Positions 1-9,269 of a stretch of 64,000 bases of DNA are shown in pieces. The translations under genes were made by a program, and so were the position numbers. Positions within the stretch are counted from its first letter, which is position 1. Each line of letters starts with the position of its first letter. The stretch comes from Alteromonas aquimaris (GTDB lineage Bacteria; Pseudomonadota; Gammaproteobacteria; Enterobacterales; Alteromonadaceae), in assembly GCF_026183695.1 (NCBI RefSeq), contig NZ_JAPFRD010000002.1, forward strand, positions 384,732-448,731. The letters run 5' to 3'. The notes under the pieces are model-generated. The model was not told where the DNA came from, did not search any database, and worked only from the letters and a program-made list of their open reading frames with translations.

Positions 1-192
1 GATCCGGAACAACCCAAAATCCAGAGCAACTTTAAATCTAGCTTTCGACATCATGTGAACCAGCGTAGTGCGTTAAGCAAATTGACGAAGTTGTGTGAAA
101 GATACAAATGGACAACCATGGCTGAGGCGTACCTCACCCAAACATACCCCCAATTTGGCTCCTGGCAAAAAGTGGCCAATGGCGATTACTGA
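1..192 (+). CDS. XrtA-associated polysaccharide deacetylase (DUF3473), C-terminal end only
   Basis: Frame 1 is open from the window edge to a TGA at 190-192 and encodes about 63 residues. The peptide carries DPEQPKI followed by SSFRHHVNQ, matching the C-terminal DUF3473 signature (D-P-E-Q-P then F-R-H-Y-V-N) of the polysaccharide deacetylase found in exosortase A/PEP-CTERM loci. That family is thought to de-N-acetylate the exopolysaccharide in the periplasm. The catalytic NodB domain lies outside the window. The gene converges on the minus-strand gene that follows, and the two stop codons overlap by a few bases. The identification rests on a short tail, so it is good but not certain. Confidence 0.7.
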   Translation, partial: DPEQPKIQSNFKSSFRHHVNQRSALSKLTKLCERYKWTTMAEAYLTQTYPQFGSWQKVANGDY

Positions 193-1205
193 TTACGCTT
201 TAGCCACCAACTGAAGATTGCCTCTTTCATCGGGCTGACTTTTTCAGGAAGGCAACATAAGGCGAATTTTTTTTGTTTTTTGTTGCCCCATTTGTATTTA
301 TAGGATTCTACCCCGCGTAAAAAGTCCACTTTTGTAATATTCAGTTCTGCAAAGTTTTTGTATATTTGTTCAAGCATAATCATCCCTGGTGAAAATTGCC
401 TGTAATTGGAGTTTATTACTGGAACGTAGTAATAAAGACAATTTTGAACAATAAAACCAAGGTGAGCTGCAATAATATTTTCCTCATGCTTTATGCAGGC
501 GACGTGCAAGAAGGGAACACTCGCTTTTAATAACTCATGGATCTCATTGCGGTCATGGATGGCTGTAAGTGCACTTTCACCATATTTGGCGGCATTATTA
601 TCGAGGATCCAGTTGATGACATCTTCGTCATAGCCTAAATTAAGAGAAACAGTCAGTTCACCTTTCTCTTCAAGTTTCTTTCGTCTTCGAGCGGCGTCAT
701 TGATAACCTTCTTTTTCACCGGTCCCAGTTGGGTTGAATAACTTACATGCTCCCAGCGCTGAAATTTTCTCAATCGTCCAAATCGATTCGCACTGCTGAT
801 CAATACACTTGTGAGATGTTGGTCGGGATAATGAAAAATAAGCGGTAACGATTGAAATGAAGACGCTTTTAGCGCAGCAAAAACGGCATCTAAGCAATCG
901 CTTAGAACATAATTTGAGTCTAAGAGTATACTTTGATAGTCGGTAAAGCGCTGACAAAGATGAACTAAACCTTCTATTCGAATCTTTGAAATGACCACCT
1001 TTTTAGCAAGAGGCAATATTGCTACACATTTCGCACCATGCCAGATAGAAATTAAAATCGGTTGCGCTTCATAACTGGCTAACTTGAGACACCAATGATA
1101 CTGAATAAAGGGGGTGGTTTTTTCCTTTTCCTGTAAAGCGAGCCATTCATCTTTTAGCTCTTCGAAAGCCACATGGCCTCGATGTATTTTTCCGTGTAAT
1201 TCCAT
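186..1205 (-). CDS. CelD/BcsL-like GNAT-fold acyltransferase (Acetyltransf_6)
   Basis: A 339-residue cytosolic protein whose C-terminal half has the CelD/FemAB-type GNAT fold. The segment VDFLRGVESYKYKWGN matches the usual 'D-F-x-R-G-x-x-x-Y-K-x-x-W' signature of the Acetyltransf_6 family. Such enzymes acylate sugars or sugar nucleotides during polysaccharide synthesis; the donor here is unknown. It is the last gene of a four-gene minus-strand operon, starting 2 bases after the FemAB-like gene stops, so it is probably co-translated with it. An XrtA-linked exopolysaccharide role is inferred from context. No signal peptide or membrane segment is visible. Confidence 0.75.
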   Translation of the reverse strand: MELHGKIHRGHVAFEELKDEWLALQEKEKTTPFIQYHWCLKLASYEAQPILISIWHGAKCVAILPLAKKVVISKIRIEGLVHLCQRFTDYQSILLDSNYVLSDCLDAVFAALKASSFQSLPLIFHYPDQHLTSVLISSANRFGRLRKFQRWEHVSYSTQLGPVKKKVINDAARRRKKLEEKGELTVSLNLGYDEDVINWILDNNAAKYGESALTAIHDRNEIHELLKASVPFLHVACIKHEENIIAAHLGFIVQNCLYYYVPVINSNYRQFSPGMIMLEQIYKNFAELNITKVDFLRGVESYKYKWGNKKQKKFALCCLPEKVSPMKEAIFSWWLKRNQ

Positions 1206-1207
1206 AA

Positions 1208-2533
1208 TTAAGGCAACTGAGAAGCGACAAAAGGTCCAATCTTATTTGCTAACCATACAGGCATGCGCTGCCAGGCTGCAATGGCTAATTTGAATTTAGG
1301 GTTGTCTGGATTCAGACTTTGTTCTGAGTTCGTCTCTGTCGCCAGCGTATACCAATAATGTTGAACTGGTTTCGCACCCCACTGCTTTTTAAACCGATAG
1401 GTTCCCGCGTCCTTGGTAGAACGGCCAAAATCAAACCATTTCATGTTAAGTTTTATGGCATGTTTAAGGATGTGGTCATACATCCACATGTTTATATTCA
1501 TTTTGTTCGCCGAACGCAACGTTGATGCCCACGGGATCTCCATCATGTCATTATGGGTAGTGAGAAATGCTGCACCCACCGCTTTATTACGGACATACAC
1601 TACAATGAGTTGGGCGTTGTCTTCTAATTGTGTCAGCAGTAATCGAAAAAAAGATTTGTGTTCGACGGGGGTGCCTAAATCACGCATGTTGGTTGAAAAA
1701 ACTTTATAAAAGTCGTTAAGCAACTCTTCCTTTCCCACTTTAAATGTAGGTGAATACTCTTCCGCTTTTTTAGCTTGGGCTCTTACCTTAGCGCCTATCT
1801 GTTGTTCGAAAAGAGAAATGTCGCCAGGCAATGCTCTTAACATCGATACCTTCTTCAAGGATGAGGCTCTATCGGTTTTAGTGGTGGATCGGATCTCAGC
1901 GTATTTACTGCCCACTGACCTAGCGTGTTGGTCATAAGCTTCTAATAATGAAGCAAACACCCGTTTACAGGAGGTTAACGGGCCACCGTAATTAAAAAAG
2001 GGTAACGATACCGCAAACTTCCCAAACAAGGGGGTAGACATAACGACCACTGGGAGGCCGCCAAGTAGTTCGCCATCTTCCGACCAGGCACCAAATATTT
2101 CATAGCATAAATGGGGTTGAGTAGAATAAAATTGATAAATGGCGTGGGAGTGATAAAGCGACGAACGGTTAGAACTCGCCACATACTGCCACCATTTCTC
2201 CTTTTCGGCGGGCGACACAATTTTTTTTACCGTGATTTCACCAGTGTAGACATCGTCTAACTGGGCAAATTGTGCCGGTAACACTAGCCTGTCTTTCGGC
2301 GTTTTTTTAGCTGACTTTTTGCTTTTTAACAGCGCTTTTAGGTCGCCTTCATGTTCTTTTAATTTTTCGCTTACTCTCTGCATAGAATGAATGAGGCTTT
2401 GGTGATCATTACTACCGACCTCTACATCTTTAAATTGGCGGGCGATTTTGCCTTTTTCATTCTTTAGATTTTTAATAACGGATTTAAGCTCATCCAACTT
2501 ATCGTTAGTGTTCTTCACTGCATCCTTTACCAT
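1208..2533 (-). CDS. FemAB-family XrtA/PEP-CTERM system-associated protein
   Basis: A 441-residue protein with a FemAB/GNAT-like core over about residues 95-420. The motif FDFGRSTKDAGTYRFKKQWG matches the C-terminal signature of the FemAB-like proteins of exosortase A loci. FemAB relatives transfer aminoacyl or acyl groups to amino groups; the substrate in XrtA systems is not established. The first ~75 residues are strongly charged, rich in Lys, Glu, Leu and Asp, and look like a coiled coil ending in a lysine cluster (KSKKSAKK). This makes the protein about 90 residues longer than I expect for the core family. Its start overlaps the stop of the aminotransferase gene by one base, so the genes are translationally coupled. 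Confidence 0.8.
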   Translation of the reverse strand: MVKDAVKNTNDKLDELKSVIKNLKNEKGKIARQFKDVEVGSNDHQSLIHSMQRVSEKLKEHEGDLKALLKSKKSAKKTPKDRLVLPAQFAQLDDVYTGEITVKKIVSPAEKEKWWQYVASSNRSSLYHSHAIYQFYSTQPHLCYEIFGAWSEDGELLGGLPVVVMSTPLFGKFAVSLPFFNYGGPLTSCKRVFASLLEAYDQHARSVGSKYAEIRSTTKTDRASSLKKVSMLRALPGDISLFEQQIGAKVRAQAKKAEEYSPTFKVGKEELLNDFYKVFSTNMRDLGTPVEHKSFFRLLLTQLEDNAQLIVVYVRNKAVGAAFLTTHNDMMEIPWASTLRSANKMNINMWMYDHILKHAIKLNMKWFDFGRSTKDAGTYRFKKQWGAKPVQHYWYTLATETNSEQSLNPDNPKFKLAIAAWQRMPVWLANKIGPFVASQLP

Positions 2534-3732
2534 TATTGAGGTACCTTGTTCAGGTCATTAAAATAGGGGGTGATAATCTTTATCATTTTTTCAACGTGTT
2601 TGACTGTAACACCTGGATGAAGCGGAAGGGTGAAAAAACCATTGGCGACTTTTTCTGCAATAGGCGTAGGAAAAGGTGTGCTTACTTTATCCCGAACATT
2701 TTCGATATCGATTAATGGTTTTTCATACATGACCGAGGCACCTAGTCCGTGTGCATTGCATTGGGTTACAATAGCATCGCGAACTTCCTTGCTGGAGGCC
2801 AGTAAAGGTAAACGCAAAAGCCTCTTATTTTCCGCTTGTTGAGGCCAAGCTAAGGGAAGATTCTTTTTTAAAAGCTCCGAGATATGTTGGGGCTGTGACA
2901 AGTAGTGTTGAATCGCTGTGCCAGCCAAACTGACTTTCTCACGTTCCATATCGGTTATTTTGTCTAACTTATGGTAAGCCGTAACGCCAAGTTTCAGCGC
3001 GGGGATCCGCGCAAGGAGTCCGTAAGGGATGGGATGGCAAACTATATTAAATAACCGAGCCTTTAGCTGGGTTTTGATATCGACCTTCAGATGCTTGGTC
3101 TTAACATCATTTAATTGATATCCTTCAAACCAGTCCTGATACCGCGATTGCCATGCGAGTAAGCCACCTCCCATTAAGTTGACCGGTTTACCCCTTCCAA
3201 AAGAAGTAATGAAGAAGTCAGCGTACTGGGTGTCAGTAGGAAGCTGATAAGAGCCCAGTTGACGTAAATTTTCAACACGCTGTGCAGCTTGCTCATGCTC
3301 AGGAAACCATTGAGCATTGTCCTCAATAATGAAAACATCATCACTTAGTATTTCGCGCAGGCATTTGATTGGCATGGAGATGCCGAGTAGGGAAGGGCAA
3401 ATCACCGCCAAAAGCGATCCATCAAGTTTTTCAATTTGAGTCAAATCGTATTGGTATAGATTAGGATCAAAGTCAACGCTAACAGCCTGGACTCCAGCAA
3501 ATTCGCATGCGGCCACTAAATCAGGACACCCATATCCTGGAATGATTACGTTCCTGTTTACGTTGTCAGCTCGTTTAACCAGTTGGGTCAGCGCCAACGC
3601 TAACGCAGCTGTGCCCGACTGTAAAAAGGTATGTAAAAATCCATTAAACTGTATCGTCAGTGGCTCTGCTGATATATTTCTAGAGCCCGTGTGCACGGGC
3701 GTGCCCACGGGTGGAAGCTGTTTTAAACTCAT
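2533..3732 (-). CDS. DegT/DnrJ/EryC1-type PLP aminotransferase
   Basis: A 399-residue fold-type I PLP enzyme. An SGTAALALAL stretch (from residue 39) forms the phosphate-binding region, D138 in IEDNAQ is the expected PLP-ring aspartate, and K182 in SFGRGKPVN is the likely Schiff-base lysine. The family aminates keto-sugars, or acts as a dehydratase, to make amino-deoxy sugars. The lysine context is unusual (FGRGKPVN-GGG rather than the common 'K-x-x-x-x-G-E-G-G'), so the substrate may differ from standard sugar aminotransferases. It overlaps the GT2 gene upstream by 4 bases (ATGA) and the FemAB gene downstream by 1 base. A role in the sugars of this polysaccharide is inferred. Confidence 0.75.
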   Translation of the reverse strand: MSLKQLPPVGTPVHTGSRNISAEPLTIQFNGFLHTFLQSGTAALALALTQLVKRADNVNRNVIIPGYGCPDLVAACEFAGVQAVSVDFDPNLYQYDLTQIEKLDGSLLAVICPSLLGISMPIKCLREILSDDVFIIEDNAQWFPEHEQAAQRVENLRQLGSYQLPTDTQYADFFITSFGRGKPVNLMGGGLLAWQSRYQDWFEGYQLNDVKTKHLKVDIKTQLKARLFNIVCHPIPYGLLARIPALKLGVTAYHKLDKITDMEREKVSLAGTAIQHYLSQPQHISELLKKNLPLAWPQQAENKRLLRLPLLASSKEVRDAIVTQCNAHGLGASVMYEKPLIDIENVRDKVSTPFPTPIAEKVANGFFTLPLHPGVTVKHVEKMIKIITPYFNDLNKVPQ

Positions 3733-4877
3733 CTTGCAGAAGGTTGCCAGACTGTCATGCGTTTACCAGATAAAAATTGAATACCTGCATCCAGTAGGGC
3801 GATGTTAACTTGTGTGAAAAAGTATATGATCTTAATTAATGAGTTATCTCTCAACGTTGGCAACCAGTGCGCAAACAACGCGATGCCATAAAAAATCACT
3901 TGCGCAATGTAAGCAAACGTATAAAAGACTTCACCTTTTCCCATGCAAAACGGGGTTACTATGAACAAACCAAGCAATGTCCAGGGAACAGTCCAGCGCA
4001 GCAGTTTATGACTAATCACCTGAAAGGAAAATGCACCGAATTTAAATGGATTGAGCACTTCAGGGTGACGCTCAAGTGCTGTCATCCCTCTAATAACGGT
4101 ACGGATTTTTCGAGCATATTCTTTACTTGGATCGGCCAAATCAGTGTAAAAGCCTAACACATCCGGTGCGGTAACAGCTTTGTAGTCTGCTTTGGCACAA
4201 TTTAAAGCTGTATTAAAGTCACTGGGTGAATGAATATCCCATTCTGCACACACCTCTACTCGTGCAGCAAAAAATGACCCGCTTAATCCTACCAAACCGG
4301 CTAAAAGAGATTCTTGTTTCCGTAGCCACATTTCGTATTTAACATAGGCCCCTTCACCTGCCACAGTACCATCTTTACTCACAAAGCGATCTTCACTGCT
4401 AATTGCACCCACTTGCGGATCACTGAAATATTGTACCAGCTTAACGATCCCGTCTTCTTCTATACGCGTGGCGACGTCAGAAAATACAATTATGCCTTCC
4501 TCAACTGTTTGAATTGCTTGCAACTGGGCGTTTTCCTTGCCGAGTCTGTCTTGTGCGCGTACTAGCTTAACTCCTTGTTCAAAGTAGGAGTTAACGATTT
4601 CATCGGTACTGTCTGTTGAGCAATCCGATGCAACTAATAAAGTTAATTTTTCGGCAGGGTAACGTAGTGAAAGTGTATTTTCGATTTTTTCTCTAATCCG
4701 ATTCTCTTCGTTATAGGCAGTGACAATAACTGTCACGTTAGGTAACTCCTCTTCGGAAAATTCCTGACGGTAATGCGATGGTAAACTTCTGAACTTTACC
4801 AGCAATGTGAGGACTAGCGGATAGATAAAATAACTAAAAATAGAGAGTAACAGCAGAAGCCAAAACAAAAACGTCAT
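3729..4877 (-). CDS. Membrane-anchored family 2 glycosyltransferase
   Basis: A 382-residue protein with an N-terminal membrane helix (about residues 3-27), a GT2 catalytic domain and C-terminal hydrophobic segments (about 280-370). VTVIVTAYNEENRI followed by ASDCSTDSTDEIV is the GT-A nucleotide-binding region, and VFSDVATRIE supplies the DxD-like acidic site. The LRKQESLLAGLVGLSGSFFA stretch resembles acceptor and ED-type motifs of processive or membrane GT2 enzymes. It probably adds a sugar to a lipid-linked or growing chain at the inner membrane. First gene of a four-gene operon and divergent from exosortase A; a TATAAT match on this strand (complement of 4993-4998) may be its -10 element. 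Confidence 0.85.
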   Translation of the reverse strand: MTFLFWLLLLLSIFSYFIYPLVLTLLVKFRSLPSHYRQEFSEEELPNVTVIVTAYNEENRIREKIENTLSLRYPAEKLTLLVASDCSTDSTDEIVNSYFEQGVKLVRAQDRLGKENAQLQAIQTVEEGIIVFSDVATRIEEDGIVKLVQYFSDPQVGAISSEDRFVSKDGTVAGEGAYVKYEMWLRKQESLLAGLVGLSGSFFAARVEVCAEWDIHSPSDFNTALNCAKADYKAVTAPDVLGFYTDLADPSKEYARKIRTVIRGMTALERHPEVLNPFKFGAFSFQVISHKLLRWTVPWTLLGLFIVTPFCMGKGEVFYTFAYIAQVIFYGIALFAHWLPTLRDNSLIKIIYFFTQVNIALLDAGIQFLSGKRMTVWQPSAR

Positions 4878-4992
4878 AATACTTAATCTTATACCTCAAG
4901 GTTATCCGTATACTTTACCCTGCTAAATGCTAAATTCGCAATCAATGATTTGTACAGCATTTGCAAAGATTGCACAAAATCAGTGAGTGAGT

Positions 4993-4998
4993 ATTATA
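4993..4998 (-). promoter_or_regulatory. Possible -10 box for the GT2 operon
   Basis: The minus strand reads TATAAT here, in the 188-base gap between divergent GT2 and exosortase genes, preceded by TGCTGG (partly an extended -10). No convincing -35 hexamer sits 16-18 bases upstream, so this is a weak call. I found no sigma-54 motif in this gap. Confidence 0.3.
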
Positions 4999-5065
4999 CC
5001 AGCAGCCGTTGCCTTTTTCGTACATGATGAAATTGGCGTTGAAGTTAATAGAATAAGTAGTATCC

Positions 5066-6523
5066 ATGGAAAAAGATCGTAATTTATCGCCAATTTGGTT
5101 GGCATTCTTGTTTATTAGCGTATTTGGTGTGGTTTGCTATTTCATCATCCCGGACACTTTTCAATCAATTCACACCCTTTGGTCACAAAATAATCATACC
5201 TATTCGCACGGGTACATTTTGCTGGGATTTGTGGCTTATGCACTTTTCGTTGATAAACGCTGGCTTTACCACCAGCCTTCGCTGTTAGCTATCCCACTGG
5301 CCTTGGCAGCGGGAATTGTCTGGGTGGCGTCAAACGCTATCCAGGTGCTACTTATTCAACAAATGTTACTTCCCGTACTCTTGTTTACCGCTTTGCTAGC
5401 ATTAGTGGGGGTTAAAAACAGCTTTAAAGCGTTTGTTCCCATTTTAGCCCTTTATCTTGCTTTGCCAGTGGCCGATTTCCTTATCACTCCGCTGCAAGAC
5501 TTGACGTCTCTTGTGGTAACGACATTATTGAGGTGGCAGGGTATAACGGCATATATCGAAGGGTATGATATCCACCTTCCGTATGGTGTCATGCGTATTT
5601 CCGATGGTTGTGCAGGAGTGAACTACTTACTTGCCGGAGTATGTATAGGCCTATTTTACAGCTACTTAAATTTACGCAAAACCTCGCTGAAGTTATGGGC
5701 AATAAGTTTAATCGTGATCTTGTCTCTGGTTGGAAACTGGCTGCGAGTTTGGTTGCTTATTCTTATCGGATACTACAGCAAAATGGAAAGCGGCTTAGTA
5801 CATGAACATGGTTTTTTTGGCTGGGTGATATTTGCCCTATTTGCGGTGGGTTACTTCTTCTACATGCGTAAGTTAGAAGTGAAAGACATTGATTTTCAGC
5901 CTGCGGATAATAAGGGCGAGCTTTCAGTTTCAGGAAAGTTAGTTGCCGTATTTTCGATAACACTCATTGCATTTTCTGCCATGCCCCTAACAATAAAGTT
6001 ATTGGATGACCAGAGTTCCTCATCGCAAATTGTAAACATAACGCTACCTGAGAAATTCAAAGGGCTCACTGAGGTACAAGAAGCTAGCGAAAATTACGGC
6101 ATTAAAATTTCCGGCGCTGACTATTCGCATATTTATGCGGGGAATGTTAATGGGCTTGACGTAACGTTGGCCATACTAACGTTTAGGGAACAAAAACAAG
6201 GAAAGGAGCTCATTTACTTTGCTAATCGCTATGGACCAGGGATTAAGAATGGAAAAAAAGTAGAGGTTAACGCTGGTGAATTAAATGCCGCAATGCTTCC
6301 TAATGAAATGGGGATAGCTTACTGGGGATATAAAGTTGCTAATACTTTTACCACTGGTGGGTTAGAAACTAAGTTAGCTCAATTACGGCAAGTGTTTTCT
6401 TCTCCGTTCGCTAGTGCAGTTGTTTTACATGTTTCGTGTGACAGATACTGCAATGGCATAGAGGAAGAATTGCAAGTGCATGGAGATATTGTCAATGCAA
6501 TACCTGAAGTTGAGGTAAATTAG
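5066..6523 (+). CDS. xrtA: Exosortase A fused to EpsI domain (XrtA)
   Basis: A 485-residue integral membrane protein. The N-terminal ~280 residues form a multi-helix exosortase domain; the C-terminal ~190 residues form an EpsI-type periplasmic domain. The transpeptidase-like triad is visible: C182 in SDGCAGVNYL, R227 in GNWLRVW and H248 in the EHGFFGW segment (H246 is adjacent). Exosortases recognise the C-terminal PEP-CTERM tripartite tail, cleave it and process or attach the protein at the cell surface. Two candidate substrates lie at about 32.3 and 39.4 kb. It heads a plus-strand unit, with the GT4 gene starting 2 bases after its stop. Length and the fused EpsI domain are normal for XrtA. 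Confidence 0.92.
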   Translation: MEKDRNLSPIWLAFLFISVFGVVCYFIIPDTFQSIHTLWSQNNHTYSHGYILLGFVAYALFVDKRWLYHQPSLLAIPLALAAGIVWVASNAIQVLLIQQMLLPVLLFTALLALVGVKNSFKAFVPILALYLALPVADFLITPLQDLTSLVVTTLLRWQGITAYIEGYDIHLPYGVMRISDGCAGVNYLLAGVCIGLFYSYLNLRKTSLKLWAISLIVILSLVGNWLRVWLLILIGYYSKMESGLVHEHGFFGWVIFALFAVGYFFYMRKLEVKDIDFQPADNKGELSVSGKLVAVFSITLIAFSAMPLTIKLLDDQSSSSQIVNITLPEKFKGLTEVQEASENYGIKISGADYSHIYAGNVNGLDVTLAILTFREQKQGKELIYFANRYGPGIKNGKKVEVNAGELNAAMLPNEMGIAYWGYKVANTFTTGGLETKLAQLRQVFSSPFASAVVLHVSCDRYCNGIEEELQVHGDIVNAIPEVEVN

Positions 6524-6525
6524 CA

Positions 6526-7605
6526 GTGAATGTTCTTCATATTGCATCTGGTGATTTATGGGCCGGAGCGGAAGTGCAAATTTGTACGCTGCTAAAAGCG
6601 CTCATTAGCAGCGGAGCAAAGGTAAGCGTCATAATATTTAATGAAGGCCGGCTCGCAGACGAACTTGTGCAAGCTGGAGCCAACGTCATAGTAATATCCG
6701 AATCTCAAAATGGAATATTTTCCCTTATTAAAAAGGTCAAAATTCAATTGGCAAGATTGCGCCCAAATATTGTTCATACACATCGTCAAAAAGAACATAT
6801 AGTAGGCAGTATCGCTAATATGCTAACAAGCAAACAACCATGTGTGCGAACGGTGCATGGCAGCCCTGAGTTCTCTCTTTCTTTCAAGCAGCGAGTGCAA
6901 TCTAAAATAGACAGGTTCTGTGGACGTAATCTTCAGCATGCCCTTATATCGGTTGATGAGGAATTAACGGAAAAACTATCGACTAATTTCCGCCGAAAAC
7001 ATATTTACACTATTCCGAATGGAATAGATGTACAAGATACACTCTTCCGAGCTGAAACCACAAAAATAAACGTTGATGACTCTTATAAGCATATCGGCAT
7101 TGTCGGCAGATTAGAGCCTGTTAAACGTGTGGATTTGTTTCTTGATATGGCGAAGTTAATTGTTGATTCCAACGATGAAGAAGCCAGGTACCACTTTCAC
7201 GTGTTTGGAGGAGGGAATTTAGAGGCAGCGCTAAAACATCAATCTCATCAACTCAACTTAGATGAAACAGTTACTTTTCATGGTCATACCAACGCAATCC
7301 AAAGTTGGATTAAAGCGATGGACGTTGTCGTGATGACATCAGATCACGAAGGTCTGCCCATGACTTCTTTAGAATGTTTAACGTTAGGCACGCCCTTGGT
7401 AGCCCACGCGGTAGGTGGATTAGTTCCACTACTAACTACCGCATTCCCCCAAGGATTAGTTACTGAGCATTCACCCCATGCTTATGCGAAAACTACTCAA
7501 TTTATTGCTAAAGCTCAGCCGTTGGTTGAGTTGCCGCAGCGATATACTGCTAGTCGAAATGCTCAACAGGTGTTGAATCTCTATCAGACGTTGCTGAAAG
7601 ATTAA
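6526..7605 (+). CDS. Family 4 (GT-B) glycosyltransferase
   Basis: A 359-residue GT4 glycosyltransferase starting at a GTG two bases after the exosortase stop. The N-terminal acceptor domain begins NVLHIASGDLWAGAEVQI. The donor-binding domain has GIVGRLEPVKRVDLFLD and the E-x7-E-like motif SDHEGLPMTSLECLTLG, typical of retaining GT-B enzymes using nucleotide sugars. It is cytosolic and likely extends the repeat unit of the exopolysaccharide. The 3' end overlaps the convergent sulfotransferase gene by 4 bases. Sugar specificity cannot be read from the sequence. Confidence 0.85.
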   Translation: MNVLHIASGDLWAGAEVQICTLLKALISSGAKVSVIIFNEGRLADELVQAGANVIVISESQNGIFSLIKKVKIQLARLRPNIVHTHRQKEHIVGSIANMLTSKQPCVRTVHGSPEFSLSFKQRVQSKIDRFCGRNLQHALISVDEELTEKLSTNFRRKHIYTIPNGIDVQDTLFRAETTKINVDDSYKHIGIVGRLEPVKRVDLFLDMAKLIVDSNDEEARYHFHVFGGGNLEAALKHQSHQLNLDETVTFHGHTNAIQSWIKAMDVVVMTSDHEGLPMTSLECLTLGTPLVAHAVGGLVPLLTTAFPQGLVTEHSPHAYAKTTQFIAKAQPLVELPQRYTASRNAQQVLNLYQTLLKD

Positions 7606-8261
7606 AAGCGATAATCAAACTGCTTGATATCTTTAGCAAACCAATCAGCAACGATTTGTTGAGTTTCGTCATCATAGTAATCGCGATAATTCCCCCGATT
7701 AGATCTTTTAACATGGGGTAGGGTGGCAGTTACGCCCAACTTTTCCGCAAGGCGATTAAATTCTTCGCTTAAGTTCTCGAAACGAATAATTTCATTCACT
7801 AACAATTTGCCGTCTCTGTCCGCAATCCAGTCTAGTTGAGGCATAAACATCATGGGCTGATCATAATATTGGGGATCGTTTTCACCATAAGTTCGCTTAA
7901 CCCATTGTTTAAAATCCAAATGTTTATTACCCAAATTGGTTTGATCAGTTTTAACTCGATAATGATAGTGAGATACAACCTTGTCCCAGGGGTTCCTAAC
8001 GACAGCGAAGGTTATTTTTTTATTCCAGTTTCGCCGCCCCATCTGCTCTATTTTTTCCAACGCAGTTTTGTGCTCAAAAGGAAGGCCTAACGCTTTTTCT
8101 ACGCTGCTACCGCCAGTTTTATTAATATGAATGAAGACAAACTTATCTAGGTAGGCCTGCCTCAATAGCTTAATTTTTCTTCTTACTCTTAGTTTTGTCT
8201 GGCCAAGAATTTTTTTCATTTTTTTACCATATTCAGAAAGATATTGCTTAAAGTGCTTCAA
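7602..8261 (-). CDS. Sulfotransferase 1 (Sulfotransfer_2-like)
   Basis: A 219-residue PAPS-dependent sulfotransferase candidate. The 5'-phosphosulfate loop is FIHINKTGGSS, with the K-T-G-G-S-S pattern of the heparan/chondroitin-type family. The 3'-phosphate-binding segment is FAVVRNPWDKVVSHYHYR (conserved R and S). A basic leader precedes the loop. The start shown is a TTG at 8261; an in-frame ATG at 8219 would give 205 residues and cannot be excluded. It is transcribed after sulfotransferase 2, 20 bases apart, and probably adds sulfate to a uronic acid or hexosamine in the polymer. Confidence 0.8.
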   Translation of the reverse strand: MKHFKQYLSEYGKKMKKILGQTKLRVRRKIKLLRQAYLDKFVFIHINKTGGSSVEKALGLPFEHKTALEKIEQMGRRNWNKKITFAVVRNPWDKVVSHYHYRVKTDQTNLGNKHLDFKQWVKRTYGENDPQYYDQPMMFMPQLDWIADRDGKLLVNEIIRFENLSEEFNRLAEKLGVTATLPHVKRSNRGNYRDYYDDETQQIVADWFAKDIKQFDYRF

Positions 8262-8281
8262 TTTCGACGTATTGACCTAAT

Positions 8282-9115
8282 TTACGCGATGCGTTCATAA
8301 GAGAGGCGATCAAGCATGAAACCAGCTATCGTATTGATTTTTGCAATGTCTGCTGCCGAAAGTTTTTCAATACTGGTTTGATTCATGTCTTTAACACTGT
8401 CATTACGCTCATGGATTGAGAAATTTTCTTGAGAAATGTCTGGAAAAGAAGGCAATGATAGGAATCGAGCAATTTTATCCAGTTCACCTTTTGGCGAAGC
8501 AGCCAAGTCTTCGTAACGTAGCAAGTGAAAATTAGTTAGGTGTTCAGCATCATCTAGCATTATCTGGTTGCTCCGAGCCCATTGCCAAGCGGATTTTTCA
8601 ATTGGCCAGCCGTCTTTTATTGATTTTGGATCGCCTTTCCGTGAAATGCCTTCAGCAACAGCGTACCCGTTTCTGACAATGCCAATAAAATGTGCATTCT
8701 CAAAATGTTCTTGGAACCACCGAGTCCGACCGGTATTAGGAGGAGACTTTTCCACTAAGACACGTTTACTCAAATCAAGTCGCATTCCCCATTCTTTTTT
8801 AATACGTACAACATCTGGCCCTTCATCATTTTCGGTCAACCTAAACATATCCTCACGATCCACCCACATTCTAGGAATCCCCAAATCGTAATCTTTCTTA
8901 AACTGGTCAGTGATAAAATGTCCTTCAGTGGGGAGGGCTGAAACACTTGGATGTCGACCTATCAGTTCGGAAAGAAGAGTTGTACCTGAGTTATAGCAGC
9001 CAACAATAAAAACCCACTTATCGGGACGTGGTAAAGGTTTAATCGCAATTTTTACTTCACGAAGAATATTGCCCAAAGCTTCGCGGGTTACTTCTCTGAA
9101 ACGTGTTCCTTTCAT
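8282..9115 (-). CDS. Sulfotransferase 2 (Sulfotransfer_3-like)
   Basis: A 277-residue sulfotransferase. The PAPS loop is FIVGCYNSGTTLLSELIGRHP and the 3'-phosphate segment is FIGIVRNGYAVAEGISRKG. The RYEDL segment near residue 195 is a further family hallmark. It is clearly different in sequence from the neighbouring sulfotransferase 1 (NSGTT versus KTGGSS loop), implying a different acceptor position. First gene of a two-gene minus-strand unit, with 154 bases of divergent intergenic DNA before sulfotransferase 3. The acceptor is inferred to be the exopolysaccharide. Confidence 0.8.
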   Translation of the reverse strand: MKGTRFREVTREALGNILREVKIAIKPLPRPDKWVFIVGCYNSGTTLLSELIGRHPSVSALPTEGHFITDQFKKDYDLGIPRMWVDREDMFRLTENDEGPDVVRIKKEWGMRLDLSKRVLVEKSPPNTGRTRWFQEHFENAHFIGIVRNGYAVAEGISRKGDPKSIKDGWPIEKSAWQWARSNQIMLDDAEHLTNFHLLRYEDLAASPKGELDKIARFLSLPSFPDISQENFSIHERNDSVKDMNQTSIEKLSAADIAKINTIAGFMLDRLSYERIA

Positions 9116-9269
9116 ACTACTTACTTCTAATTTTTAGCCAATGATAAATGAAGTGATGAGAACTTCAACCATATGTAGTATCTTTACGCACGGTCATGGG
9201 TAAGCGCTTAATCAGAAAGTAAAAACTTCAAAGAATACTTTGGTGAAGTATTTTAGGTAGAGGCACGTA

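Noticed and set aside
5038..5062. TTGGCG match upstream of exosortase resembling a -24 element
   Set aside because: The expected GC of the -12 element is missing at the correct spacing.
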